NCBI GenBank assembly: GCA_036023115.1
Contig: JAYKKT010000091.1
Location: forward strand, 35,141,501 to 35,205,500
From: Brasenia schreberi
Lineage: Eukaryota > Streptophyta > Magnoliopsida > Nymphaeales > Cabombaceae
DNA length: 64,000 nt
Direction: 5' to 3'
Shown: in pieces, positions 47,962-58,751 of the stretch
Layout of the letters: every line of letters begins with the position of its first letter
Position numbering within the stretch: the stretch's first letter is position 1
The notes under the pieces: generated by a model
What the model was told of the DNA's origin: nothing
The model's input: only the letters and a program-made list of their open reading frames with translations
The model's database searches: none
Translations under genes and position numbers: made by a program

Positions 47962-48447
47962 ATGCATTTCCTTCACTATCAGCACAAAGTTTGTGGTACC
48001 AAACTTTGCATCGATGTGTTCTGGATTTCCTACGTGCTCTTCTTTCGGTATCGGGTCCAAAGAGAGTGCTCCCTCCCTCTAGCTTTCTTTAATGGCCCTT
48101 GGACAGTCTGCATTACGCTCGTCACGTCAGGCATATGGTGGGGCTTTGGAAAAATTGAGCGCCTTGACCTATTTAGGGGTGAGAGGAGGATTTTGAATTC
48201 AAAATGGCAGAAGAATTTGTGCAGGATATACGCCCTCTCGAATTTTGGTTTTGTAGAGCCTTGCCTCTTTCTTTGTTTGGTGCTTCTGCTTCACGGATCT
48301 CTTAAGAAGAGCGATATGCTAAGCAGGCAGTGGAATGCAAAGACCATTGCCAAAGTTCTCCTATTTTGTCTGCCCATTTTTATACAACGGTTATTGTGTT
48401 CGTTGGACCCCTCTTTTCTGAAAAAGAAGGTAGCGAAAATAGATTAA
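47962..48447 (+). other. Reading frame of unknown membrane protein, part 1, in DNA element
   Basis: 161 codons open, ending TAA. It contains ITLVTSGIWWGFGKIERLDLF and a hydrophobic FVEPCLFLCLVLLLHGSL stretch, so several membrane spans are likely. It is probably the first half of the same protein as 48514-48873, since the region between reads SWRVIPENDDKGP in frame with part 2. I do not recognise the family. It may be a host-gene fragment captured by the element. Confidence 0.35.
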
Positions 48448-48513
48448 CGAAACTTCTCATCTACCTCATGGAGGGTTATTCCAGAGAATGATGACAAAGG
48501 GCCTATCTTCTGC

Positions 48514-48873
48514 ATGTATCCGTTGTGGTATATAATGGTTCATGGAATCTTTGCATCATTCTTGGTTGGTTATCTCTTCCAACTTGGAGCAAGGATGGTC
48601 TATGTCGTTATCAATGGCATCCTCAAGAAAAGGATTTGCTATTTGTTGTTCTCGGTTGCCAGCTTCCTTCTTGCCCGGGTTCTCTTTCTGGGTTTCACTG
48701 TTTTGTCGAGCCCAGGCGACATGCCTTATGAAGTTCTTGAGTTCTTAAGCTTCCTGGCAATGTTGGCATTTATTGCAGTTGCAACTGTGATACTCGTCTG
48801 GAGGGCCAGGCGACCTACTCTACATTTATTGCAGAGAGAGGAGAATGGGGTAGAGCAGAGAGAGATTGGCTGA
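48514..48873 (+). other. Reading frame of unknown membrane protein, part 2, in DNA element
   Basis: 119 codons (MYPLWYIMVHGIFASFLVGY start). At least three hydrophobic segments are visible: GIFASFLVGYLFQLGA, LLFSVASFLLARVLFLGF and LSFLAMLAFIAVATVILV, the last followed by the basic WRARRP. The composition is coding-like and richer in GC than the surrounding spacer. No known domain was recognised. It is probably the C-terminal half of a captured multi-pass protein; expression is unknown. Confidence 0.35.
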
Positions 48874-48914
48874 GAATAGGGTTAAAATTGAATTTATATG
48901 TGCTTTTTTGGGTC

Positions 48915-49090
48915 GGGTATGGGTTGACCCGAATCCAATAAGTACCTGATACGGGTACTTGACATATCCAGATTGAGTACGCGTAGCGGTATATACCTAT
49001 ACATACCGGTACGTTGTACGTGGTATCGGTACATACCCCACATACCGATACACGTACCCGTATCGGGTATGTACCAGATACAGGTACGTC
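48915..49090. repeat. GGTACC/GATACGGGTA palindromic subterminal repeats
   Basis: Dense short repeats of GTACCGGTA, GTATCGGTACATACC, CCGATACACGTACCC and GTATCGGGTATGTACC, in both orientations, at the right end of the 1.9-kb element. Confidence 0.75.
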
Positions 49091-49357
49091 AACCAAGTTG
49101 GCCATACTTCACTAACCAGTTTCAGAACCAGACCTACATTTCAGATGTGTGGAAGGTGGGATCGAAGCTGGCCAAGGATGACAATAGAATCATTAGAAAG
49201 GAAGAAATCAAGAATAAACTAGAGGGGTTAATCAACAATGATGGAATCAAAAAGAGGATTTTGGAGTTGAAAGAAAAGGCGAGGAACACTGATGAATGGC
49301 GGGAATTCTTTTGAGAATCTTGAGCGTTTTGTCAGCACCATGAAAGAGCCTATGTAG

Positions 49358-50580
<1,223 letters not shown>

Positions 50581-50707
50581 TTTTTTTGGTTACCAATGGA
50601 GGCCCAAGCCTAACCACCCACGCCCACACATGCACCCTCTGGGATTCGAACTCTCCACCACCAGCAACTGTGCTAGAGCACCCTCCGTTGAGCTATTGCT
50701 CTGGGTG
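50581..50707 (-). mobile_element. tRNA-derived SINE, copy H
   Basis: The best-preserved copy. On the minus strand it reads CCCAGAGCAATAGCTCAACG (box A), GGAGAGTTCGAATCCC (box B), AGAGGGTGCATGTGTGGGC, GGTTAGGCTTGGGCCTCC, and an A tail. It is flanked by an imperfect direct repeat, AATTTTGTGATA on the left and AATTTCTGTGATA on the right, as expected for target-primed insertion. Confidence 0.75.
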
Positions 50708-50721
50708 CAATTTCTGTGATA

Positions 50722-51675
50722 AATTTATATCGATATTTTTTAGCAAACCTCATGTTGATGCCTATTCAACTATAAATTTAGTCCCCCATCAATGATTATA
50801 AGAAAATGATGCAATCATATAAAAATTGCTTGTTGAGCAATATATTGATTAATATAAAATACAAATAATGTAAATTAGTACAGAGTAATAATTAGATTAT
50901 TTTAAATCTTTAACTTAATATAAGTAAATTATAGTTTTTATCGTAAACTAAAACTTTAAGATCAAATGTTATTAATGTAAAGTAAGAATCTATTTTTAAA
51001 TTCAAAGACATTAATGTAAAATAATATTTTATTGATCTAAGCAAATTAAAAGTATTAATAAAGATTAATATTGAAATGGAACTTGTAAGTTAGTAAGTAA
51101 TATTCAAATTAAAGTTATTATCATAAGTCAATCATTATTTAAAATAATTTGAGTATTGTTTTCAATTCACCGATACCTGAAGTAAATTTTTAACATCATA
51201 ATTTACTCAACCAATTAATATTTATTAATTAAGATCATTTAATTGTTAATCAAACTCAGTCGATTAATATTGGGTTAACAGATTCATCTTGAAACCTAAA
51301 CTGATCATAGGAAACAAACCGTAAGGTATTGATATGGATTTCGATCAAACATCAACTTATTAAACTGATTTTTTTCCTTCATTTAATTGTTAGATGAGTT
51401 CATTTCTTTGTTTGTTCCACTAACCTAAACAGCATTCGATCCTAATTTTATGTTTGGAGGAAACCAAGGGTTGGGAAGATGATTATATGAAGTGGGCATG
51501 TATGAGATCAACAAGGTTTTAATGGACCGAATGCCAAACAAAAGCCTAGATTCTAGCTAGCACCAACCAGTCTTTTAGGAGTCAACGGAACAAATGACTA
51601 AGGCCTGGATTTCACCCAAGAAAACTTTCACATTTGAATGAGCTGCTCAAATTTTTCTCCAGCTTTCACACACAC

Positions 51676-51680
<5 letters not shown>
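50722..51680. other. AT-rich spacer, nothing recognised
   Basis: Very AT-rich with no domain-like frame. Confidence 0.5.
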
Positions 51681-51743
<63 letters not shown>

Positions 51744-51961
51744 GGTTATACTTAACACGTGGTACTCCACCGGATCCAATTTTAATAAATATTATAAAGT
51801 GTTGGATCTCATTCTATTTATTCCGATAAGCCCGCTATATATATATATATATAAGGTTATACTTAACACGTGGTACTCAATCGGGTTCGACTTTAATAAA
51901 TATTGTAAAGTATTGGGTCTCATTCTATTTATTTCAGTAGGCTCACTATTTTTCAATATGA
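51681..51961 (+). repeat. (TA)n microsatellite followed by a 111-bp tandem duplication
   Basis: After the TA run (51681-51740), AAGGTTATACTTAACACGTG begins at 51742 and again at 51853. Both units continue through TTTTAATAAATATT.TAAAGT and GTCTCATTCTATTTATT with about 15% mismatch by eye. Confidence 0.75.
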
Positions 51962-52004
51962 GATACCAATTCACTATTACATATATTAAGTATTTTTTAA
52001 TTTT

Positions 52005-52047
<43 letters not shown>

Positions 52048-52077
52048 ACCTAATCTCTTTTCAATGGCATAAGTGTA

Positions 52078-52254
52078 CAACAACAACTACTACTACTAAG
52101 CTTTTTCTCGTACTAAACGGGGTCGGCTACATGGATTCTTTGTTTTCACATATCCCTATCGTGTGTTATGTTAGTAGTTAACTCACGATAAGCTAGATCA
52201 TTCTTTATTGTTTCTTTCCAACAATTTTTTGGTCATCCTCTAGCTCTTTTATAA
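52078..52254 (-). mobile_element. 5'-truncated LINE insertion with 10-bp target duplication
   Basis: 177 bp of the LINE 3' end, minus strand. It is flanked by CATAAGTGTA at 52068-52077 and 52255-52264, so this truncated piece is a complete insertion event and not a deletion remnant. Confidence 0.85.
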
Positions 52255-52264
52255 CATAAGTGTA

Positions 52265-53237
52265 ATTTAAAAAAATAAGAAATTTCAAAAAAACGAAGAA
52301 CAATCTTATTATACTTCTTAAGAACCACTGCATAGACGATCTAAGATAGTGGCAACAAGGCTCCTCTTAGACAAAGATGACGCGAAGGAATGGTGGTCCT
52401 TGGAGAGCATATATTTGTTAGAATTAATGCTACTTAATGGTTAGATTAATTAAACTCATGTGTATTAATTGTATAGTTTTTGTTAAATATTCTTTAATAT
52501 TGATTTGATGCATCTTTGATATATATAAAAGTCTTACACATGTGAGGGACTTATGCACGTGGAGTAAAAGAGAAAGTTTAATCCTGTGTTGATAGATAGA
52601 GAAAACCACATGTTCTTTTATATAGTTGGTAGCTCATAAACCTTAATTGAAAGAGCTTGTAGAGGATATGCTAGATGACACTTAGGTTTGGGCTTGGGCT
52701 TGGGTTTGAGTTTGGGAATTCTCTTTTGTCTATTTTTTTTATAATTTTTTTTATCTAATGGTCAAATGTATCTTACATAGGAACGATTATGCGGTTGAAG
52801 AGATAATCGATTGAATCAGATCTGAGATTCGCGATCCATCGTACTTACTATTAAAATGAGATTAGAGTTTCTCTAATCCATAGTTACCGAAACCATACAC
52901 ACTCTCCTCTCATCCTCTCTTATCATTCTGCCTTTCTTATTTTTTCCGATTAAGGCATTCGAGAGTAACTTGAGTAAGGTAAATGCTCTTGTCGTGGGTG
53001 TTTTATCTTGAAAGAAAAGTAAAGGTGACTGTACGTACTCAATCTCAATCTCAATAGTAGGACGTTGATTTCTCTAAAACAAGAATGACTCACATAAATA
53101 AGTTTTTATCGATTTTTTATTTTACTTTGCTTGTCTTCTATACTGTTTATAATGGTTTTCTTTTATTTATTTATATATAGCCAACAAGAGAACCTTTTAT
53201 ATATATAAGCGAGGGCCCAAGCCTGTATACACTCATT
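52265..53237. other. Spacer, nothing recognised
   Basis: AT-rich DNA without recognisable genes. Confidence 0.4.
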
Positions 53238-53400
53238 TAGGAGGCTCTGGGAAAATTAATGGCTGTCTGACCGCGGATCCACCGGCAAAGTGATTTCGAA
53301 TAAGCCCACCACATGCAGCTGCGCCCGGGTTGCCCTTGGATGCACCATCCTTATCGAGCTTAAATGAGGCCTTGGTGGGCGTCGCCGCCCGTACTTCCTA
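53238..53400 (-). pseudogene. RNase H domain fragment
   Basis: The minus-strand frame reads KASFKLDKDGASKGNPGAA, then CGGLIRNHFAG, which is the start of the RNase H domain found at the end of plant L1-type LINEs and in their domesticated relatives (pattern KLN.DGAS.GNPG..GGG.IRD). It lacks the following catalytic parts and ends within about 50 codons. Confidence 0.65.
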
Positions 53401-53661
53401 AGCCATTGTCAGTGTGGGCCGCCACTTTTTATCCTCTCCAAAAATCACACGTAAATTCACACACTCTACTGCCAATATTCTCGTTTCACCTTGTCAAAAA
53501 AACCCTGCCCGTTTTAAACAACCCAGTTCAAGAGTCCTCTCTTCTAAATACTCTTCCAAGTAAATCGACAGGTAGCCATCCTTTTGCAGCAAGAAGACCA
53601 AAACCCCAAAAACTAGAGAGAGACAACAACAACAACAACAACAACTAAGCCTTTTCCCATA

Positions 53662-55800
53662 CTAGACGGGGTCGGCTACATGGATTCTTTGTTTCCACAG
53701 ATCTCTATCGTGTGCCATGTTAGCAGTTAACTCCCAATAAGCTAGATCATTCTTTATTGTTTCTTTCCAACACTTTTGTGGTCGTCCTCTACCTCTTTTA
53801 ATACTTTCCAAATTTAGGTTTTCTAACCTTCTTACAGGTTCTTCTTTTGATCTTCTTTCTATATGTCCAAACCATCTTAAACGATGTTCTCTCATTTTAT
53901 CCTCTATTGGTGCCACTCCTAATTTGTTTCTAATAACCTCATTATGTATACGGTCTTTTCTTGTATGACCACTCATCCATCTCAACATCTTCATTTCTGT
54001 CACAGACATCTTTTGTACATGTTGATGATTAACTGCCCAACACTCAGAACCATAAAATATGGCAGGCCTAACTGCTGCTCTATAATATTTACCTTTTAAT
54101 TTTAATGGTATCTTCTTGTCACAAAGAATACCTGATGCTCCTCTCCATTTTAACCAACCAGCATTAATTCTATGTGTAACATCTCCATCAATTCTTCCAT
54201 CACTTTGAAAAATTGACCCTAGGTATTTAAAACTTTCCTTCTGGGGAATGCAATGTGTGCCAATTTTAATTTCTATGTCCTCTGAAGTAGCCAAATGATC
54301 AAACTTACATTCCATATATTCTGTCTTTGTTCTACTAAGTCGGAGGCCTTTGTTTTCTAATGTTTCTCTCCATAGTTCCAATTTTCTATTAACTTTTTCC
54401 TTAGACTCCTCCACTAATACAATGTCATCTGCAAATAACATACACCAAGGTACTTCATCTTGAATATGTTTTGTTAACTCATCCATCACCACTATAAATA
54501 AGTATGGACTTAAAGTTGATCCTTGATGTAACCCAATATTAACTTCAAAGAAGTCTGTCGTTCCTTCATGAGTCCTCACACATGTTTTTGCACCATCATA
54601 CATGTCTCTTATAAGGTTAATATATGTCAATGGGATACCTCTTTTTTCCAAAGTTCTCCAAAGAACCTCCCTCGGTACCCTATCATAAGCTTTTTCTAGA
54701 TCAATAAATATCATGTGAAGGTCTTTCTTTTTTGCTCTAAAATGTTCCATAAGACGTCTCAAAAGGTGAATCGCTTCAATAGTAGATCTACCAGGCATAA
54801 ATCCAAATTGGTTCTCTGTTGTACTTGATACTTGTCTTAACCTACGTTCAATAATTCTTTCCCATAATTTCATAGTATGACTCATTAACTTGATACCTCG
54901 ATAATTCACACAATTTTGAATGTCTCCCTTGTTTTTATATATGGGTATAAGTGTACTTGCTCTCCATTCCTCGAGCATCTTTTGGTTTTTCCATATTTCA
55001 TTAAATAGTCTTGTGAGCCAAGTGATTCCTATTTCTCCTAGTATTTTCCAAACTTCTATAGGAATATTATCTGGTCCTACCGATTTACCACTCTTCATAT
55101 GTTTAAGAGCCTCTTTGACTTCATTCTTTTGAATACGTCGGTAGAAATTGTGGTTTATATACTTTTCTGACTTGGCTAAATCTCCTAAACTAATACTAAA
55201 ATCTTTATTTTCATTAAAAAGATTATAAAAATAGTTTTTCCATCTATTTCTTATATCATCATTTGCCACTAGAATTTTTTCATCCTCGTCTTTTATGCAT
55301 CTAACATAATTAAGATCTTTAGTTTTCTTATCTCTAGCCCTAGCTATCCTAAAAATGTCTCTTTCACCCTCTTTTGAGTTGAGTTTTTTATATAAGTCCT
55401 CCCAAATCTTAGCTTTTGCTTCACTAACGGCCTTTTTTGCTTCCTTCTTTGCTTTCTTATAAGCTTCTAAAGTTTCACTAGTTTTCTTAGCATAATGTAA
55501 TTTGTAACATGCCCTCTTTGCCTTGATTTTGTTTTGTACTACTTCACTCCACCACCAAGCTTCTTTTTGTGCCGGTACACCTCCCTTAGATACCCCTAAC
55601 ACATCTTTCGCCACTTCCCTAATATGTATAGCCATATTGTTCCACATATCAGAGGGTGTGCCAACATAATTCCAAACATCTCTTTGAAGGACTTTTTGTT
55701 TAAATATATCTTCTTTCTCACTTTTGAGGTTCCACCATTTAGTCCGAATAGCTCGATGCACTCTTTTCTTCTTTGTCCATTTTTTTATTTGTAAATCCAT
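53662..55800 (-). CDS. LINE reverse transcriptase part, copy 4
   Basis: 712 codons without a stop. The N-terminal third is basic and helical ([35 protein letters not shown]). The reverse transcriptase follows, with [16 protein letters not shown], the [15 protein letters not shown] region, [28 protein letters not shown], the catalytic FADD in [14 protein letters not shown], and [12 protein letters not shown]. The end [24 protein letters not shown] and [19 protein letters not shown] is typical of RTE-clade plant LINEs. It would copy LINE RNA at the nicked target. The frame probably starts as the continuation of the endonuclease frame, and the Met at 55800 is only the first one after the frameshift. 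Confidence 0.93.
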   Translation of the reverse strand: MDLQIKKWTKKKRVHRAIRTKWWNLKSEKEDIFKQKVLQRDVWNYVGTPSDMWNNMAIHIREVAKDVLGVSKGGVPAQKEAWWWSEVVQNKIKAKRACYKLHYAKKTSETLEAYKKAKKEAKKAVSEAKAKIWEDLYKKLNSKEGERDIFRIARARDKKTKDLNYVRCIKDEDEKILVANDDIRNRWKNYFYNLFNENKDFSISLGDLAKSEKYINHNFYRRIQKNEVKEALKHMKSGKSVGPDNIPIEVWKILGEIGITWLTRLFNEIWKNQKMLEEWRASTLIPIYKNKGDIQNCVNYRGIKLMSHTMKLWERIIERRLRQVSSTTENQFGFMPGRSTIEAIHLLRRLMEHFRAKKKDLHMIFIDLEKAYDRVPREVLWRTLEKRGIPLTYINLIRDMYDGAKTCVRTHEGTTDFFEVNIGLHQGSTLSPYLFIVVMDELTKHIQDEVPWCMLFADDIVLVEESKEKVNRKLELWRETLENKGLRLSRTKTEYMECKFDHLATSEDIEIKIGTHCIPQKESFKYLGSIFQSDGRIDGDVTHRINAGWLKWRGASGILCDKKIPLKLKGKYYRAAVRPAIFYGSECWAVNHQHVQKMSVTEMKMLRWMSGHTRKDRIHNEVIRNKLGVAPIEDKMREHRLRWFGHIERRSKEEPVRRLENLNLESIKRGRGRPQKCWKETIKNDLAYWELTANMAHDRDLWKQRIHVADPV

Positions 55801-55841
55801 AACTAAAAGTCGATGTTGGGTGGTTAAGCTTTCTCCTGGAA

Positions 55842-56807
55842 TTACCTTACAATCTTTACAACACGCTCTATCTTTTTTTTACAAATAAAGTAATCAATTT
55901 GTGTTTGTGATAAGCCACTCTTATAAGTAATTAAATGTTCATCTCGTTTTTTGAAGATTGTATTGACTATAAAGAGATCAAATGACATAGCAAAATTTAA
56001 AATCTCCCTACCTTCCTCGTTTATATCCCCATAACCAAAGTTTCCATGAATCTCTTGATATCCTAATGCCTCTTTACCGACATGTCTATTTAAATCTCCT
56101 CCTAAACAAATCATCTTCCTTTGTGGAATCTTTTGAAACACCTTATCTAACTCTTCCCAAAAAACTGTCTTTATACTATCTTCTAGTCCTACTTGGGGTG
56201 CGTAAGCACAAACTATATTCAAAACCTCTACTCCTAACACTAATTTCAATGTCATGATTCGGTCACCATATCGTTGTATGTCTACTACACTCTCCTTTAA
56301 ATCTTTATTTATGATAATACCAACTCCGTTTCGGGCCTTTTCTTTACCTGAGTACCATAATTTAAAACCTGTATCCTCTATCTCCTTTGTTTTTTCTCCA
56401 ACCCATTTTGTCTCTTGTAAACATAGAATATGAATCTTTCTCCGAATCATAGTATCTACCACCTCCATTAGCTTACCCGATAATGTTCCGATATTCCAAG
56501 AACCAATACGAATCTTATTATCTAGGACTAGCTTCCTTACCCCCCGCATCCGTCCATAATCAAAATGCGGAGACCCTCTCTGAAAATTTTTCACTACATT
56601 CGGGCGGTAATGTAGCGGGACTAACTTCTTTACCCACACCCGTCCATGATGTGGGAACCCTCTCTGCAATTGATTCACTACATTCGGGCGAAAATGTAGT
56701 GGCCCTTGCTTACTTCTTACTGCATTCGGGCTTTGCAGCACGTCGCTAGGCGGGAACGCCCCAAAGCAATGCTCATAATTTTTGTAATCCATGTTGTAGA
56801 AATCCAA
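55842..56807 (-). CDS. LINE endonuclease part, copy 4, frameshifted at its end
   Basis: 321 codons. After an N-terminal region with two similar segments ([19 protein letters not shown] and [19 protein letters not shown]), the apurinic/apyrimidinic endonuclease-like fold shows [21 protein letters not shown] with the catalytic Glu, [24 protein letters not shown] and QTQIDYFIC. The frame then leaves the family sequence ([12 protein letters not shown]) because one base is missing in a T/A homopolymer at about 55871-55881, compared with copies 1 and 2, where the frame runs on into the RT part. The break could be real or a homopolymer sequencing error. Confidence 0.92.
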   Translation of the reverse strand: MDFYNMDYKNYEHCFGAFPPSDVLQSPNAVRSKQGPLHFRPNVVNQLQRGFPHHGRVWVKKLVPLHYRPNVVKNFQRGSPHFDYGRMRGVRKLVLDNKIRIGSWNIGTLSGKLMEVVDTMIRRKIHILCLQETKWVGEKTKEIEDTGFKLWYSGKEKARNGVGIIINKDLKESVVDIQRYGDRIMTLKLVLGVEVLNIVCAYAPQVGLEDSIKTVFWEELDKVFQKIPQRKMICLGGDLNRHVGKEALGYQEIHGNFGYGDINEEGREILNFAMSFDLFIVNTIFKKRDEHLITYKSGLSQTQIDYFICKKKIERVVKIVR

Positions 56808-56955
56808 CGAAGTTTTAAGCTGGCTGTCGGAAGCCTAACACAACCCTCCTCCTTTATCCGGGCTTGGGACCGGCAATGCAAGGGTGATCCCTTACATGGG
56901 CGGAGTTCAAAAACTAGAGAGAGAAAGAGAGAAAATTAATCAATGATCAATGAAA

Positions 56956-57075
56956 TTTTTTTTTTTTATTACAAGAGAAGGCCCAAGCTTCATCCACACT
57001 CACACATGCACTCTCTCATAGTCCAACTCTCCACCAACACAATGGTGCTAGTACCCAGCCATTGAGCGTCCATGG
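56956..57075 (-). mobile_element. tRNA-derived SINE, copy I
   Basis: Minus strand: GGACGCTCAATGGCTGGG (eroded box A), GGAGAGTTGGACTATG (eroded box B), AGAGTGCATGTGTGAGTG, AAGCTTGGGCCTTC, and an A tail. It lies 50 bp from the 5' end of LINE copy 4. Confidence 0.65.
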
Positions 57076-57230
57076 TGCAAGGAATATATCATTTTGACAG
57101 GAAAATAAAGGACCATAAGGAGAAAGCTAAATTCAATGATCACCGCCAATAGACCTTGTGCATCTCCAATTTGACAACTATGGCAAAATGGAGCATAAGA
57201 CTTACCATTTTCAGGTTGTAATCTTCTTCA

Positions 57231-58640
57231 TCATTCATGATGAACATCTTTTTGTTGCCGCAGCCACTGAGCCAACTTCCTCACATATCCATCGTGGAGC
57301 TCCTTGTTGCCGAAAACCGACACCATCTCCTTCGCTGTAGCTCTGATTCTCTCACCTCCTTCTTCAACCACGACGAGTCGAAGTGCCTTCGCGATATCGA
57401 ATCGAGTGAAGTCACCAGTTTCCTCGTCTCTTTCCACCTCGAAGCCCAGCTTTCTCTCAACCAAGAGCCTTGCATTCAGGCCTTGATCGTAGACCATTGG
57501 CAGCAGCACCAAGGGATGACCAAATTGGAGGCTTTCAATGACTGAGCTCACCCCAGATGGGTTCAGACACGCACCCACCGAGCCATGAGCGAGGACCTTC
57601 ACCTGCGGCACCCACTCCGTGCACACGAGCCCGCGCGGCGCGGTTCGATCTCGAAATCCTTTCGGCAATGCTGCTTCTGGATCATCACCATGCTTGACTC
57701 TCAATACCCATAAGAAGGGCAGGTTACAGAGCTCCAGCCCGAATGCAATTTCCTGTATTTGCTCATCAGTGAACTTGGTCTCTGTCCCAAACGCCACAAA
57801 CAGCACAGACTTAGGCTTCTGCGAATCGAGCCAGTTGCTGCACTCCGGCCATGAAGGCCCAGCATTTTGGTCCCAAATGGCTTCGTCGGCCGGCAGCAAC
57901 CCGACTGGCAGCACTGGCTTGGTGTGAAATCTGTCAAGCACGGCTAAGTACTCGCCTTCGTATTCATTGCAACTTCTTACCAGAATGGCTTGGCATCCTT
58001 GAAAGCAGAGGGAGAAGCGGAACTCATCAGGCACTCCTGATGCGTTCTGCTTCGTAGACTCTCTGAACATAAACATGGCCTCATAAAGCCTGTATTTCAC
58101 GGGCGACGGGAAATCATACCACGCCGGTGTAACCGTCATCCACTCCGGCTGGATATTTGGGGCTTCCTCAGTAGTCGGGATTGGAGGGCCAAAGAAGGAC
58201 GCTGATGCCGCACTAAACACAAGATAGAATGCGCAAGGGATTCCAAGCTCCGCGACGAGCGGAGACACCCAGTAACAGGCGAAATCATGGACGATCCAAT
58301 CTGGGGAGATCGACTCAACCAACTTCTGAAATGGCTCACGGAGCCCATCATAAGCTTTTTTCAGGTATTGCACCTTGTCGAGCTCCAGGTCGATGGTGGC
58401 CTCAGCATAGGCCGGCAAGCCGTCCGTTGGCGGAAGCGGGACTCCAACGAGATCGATCTTTGAGGATAGTTCCTGGGGAATCCTCGGCAGTCTCTCTATG
58501 TTTCTTGGCGTGGAGAAGAAGGTGATCTTCATTCCTTTCGAAGCGAGAGACTTGGAGAGCTCAAAGAATGGAATCATGTGGCCAAAGGCTAACCAGGGAA
58601 ACATCACTACGTGAAACTCTTTCTCTTCTTGGTCTGCCAT
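57231..58640 (-). CDS. UGT91-like UDP-glycosyltransferase with altered PSPG box
   Basis: 469 residues, intronless, open from MADQEEKEFHVV to QQKDVHHE. Family 1 glycosyltransferases move a sugar from a UDP-sugar to small molecules in the cytosol, and UGT91 members often extend sugar chains on saponins or flavonoids. Visible: catalytic His21 in FPWLAFGHM, its likely partner Asp119 in VHDFACYW, TPRNIERLP, WLDSQKPKSVLFVAFGTE and a 44-residue PSPG donor box W343-Q386. The box begins WVPQVKVLAHGSVGACL and ends GHPLVLLPMVYDQ normally, but the core HCGW is P361-S362-G363-V364. Its DNA looks like two compensating one-base shifts. Loss of that His and Trp should harm UDP binding, so activity is doubtful although the rest is intact. 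A TATATA motif lies about 105 bp upstream of the ATG. Confidence 0.93.
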   Translation of the reverse strand: MADQEEKEFHVVMFPWLAFGHMIPFFELSKSLASKGMKITFFSTPRNIERLPRIPQELSSKIDLVGVPLPPTDGLPAYAEATIDLELDKVQYLKKAYDGLREPFQKLVESISPDWIVHDFACYWVSPLVAELGIPCAFYLVFSAASASFFGPPIPTTEEAPNIQPEWMTVTPAWYDFPSPVKYRLYEAMFMFRESTKQNASGVPDEFRFSLCFQGCQAILVRSCNEYEGEYLAVLDRFHTKPVLPVGLLPADEAIWDQNAGPSWPECSNWLDSQKPKSVLFVAFGTETKFTDEQIQEIAFGLELCNLPFLWVLRVKHGDDPEAALPKGFRDRTAPRGLVCTEWVPQVKVLAHGSVGACLNPSGVSSVIESLQFGHPLVLLPMVYDQGLNARLLVERKLGFEVERDEETGDFTRFDIAKALRLVVVEEGGERIRATAKEMVSVFGNKELHDGYVRKLAQWLRQQKDVHHE

Positions 58641-58742
58641 GACTGTAGTAAAGGAACTGAACTACTGTTGAGGAAGAAGGCATGAACAAGAGGATGCCGA
58701 AGGTGGGTACCTTATTCACGATTTATGTAGTACACCCCATGC

Positions 58743-58751
58743 ATCTATATA
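58743..58751 (-). promoter_or_regulatory. Putative TATA box of the UGT91-like gene
   Basis: On the minus strand GCACATATATAGATG lies about 105 bp before the start codon. Assigned by position and motif only. Confidence 0.35.

Larger units (their letters stand above)
47199..49098 (+). mobile_element. 1.9-kb DNA-type element inserted in UGT83-like exon 2
   Basis: The UGT exon stops at GGATGGCCAT (47198) and resumes at TTGGCCATACTTC (49099). TGGCCAT is present on both sides (47192-47198 and 49099-49105) as a target-site duplication. The ends are a weak inverted repeat: CTACGTTGCATGAATACG at the left, and CTTGGTTGACGTACCTG read inward from the right. Inside are GATACGGGTA-type subterminal repeats, an internal repeat of GCTAGGCAAGCTCAGCACCG (about 47719 and 47851) and two membrane-protein reading frames. 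There is no transposase, so it is non-autonomous. A 7-8 bp duplication suggests a hAT- or Mutator-like class, which is not settled. Confidence 0.72.
38595..49357 (+). pseudogene. UGT83-like glycosyltransferase pseudogene, two exons, insertion-ridden
   Basis: Exon 1 is 38595-39080. It starts MGKPHVLVIPYPLQGHVTPL, with the catalytic His in QGHV, and ends LMENGVRDQNG before a gtgagt donor. Exon 2 begins at about 46600 and runs to 47198, then resumes at 49106 and ends at TAG 49355-49357. Its blocks are HFKYLCKCVDGMQGLDHILCN, SWLDQQPACSVICVSFGSS, LTGRPFLWVSGP, DRVAQRGHVVSW, LLTHCGRNS, PYFTNQFQNQTYISDVWKVG and EEIKNKLEGLI. Lesions are a frameshift before a TAG at 38954-38956, a frameshift near 46970, loss of sequence in the donor-binding box (HCGW reads HCGR), a 1.9-kb insertion, and a frameshift near 49305. 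The 7.5-kb intron holds a copia relic with a LINE inside it. It would have moved a sugar from UDP-sugar to a small molecule, but it cannot do so now. Confidence 0.88.
53624..56907 (-). mobile_element. RTE-type LINE, copy 4, full length and nearly intact
   Basis: 3284 bp, from AACTCCGCCCATGTAAGG at 56907 to the (TTG)n tail at 53624. It is flanked by a perfect 17-bp duplication CAAAAACTAGAGAGAGA at 53607-53623 and 56908-56924. A long perfect duplication together with nearly open frames marks this as the youngest copy in the window. It serves as reference for the others. Confidence 0.96.

Noticed and set aside
57304..58525. Plus-strand open frames across the UGT91-like gene
   Set aside because: Antisense shadows of a GC-richer coding region.
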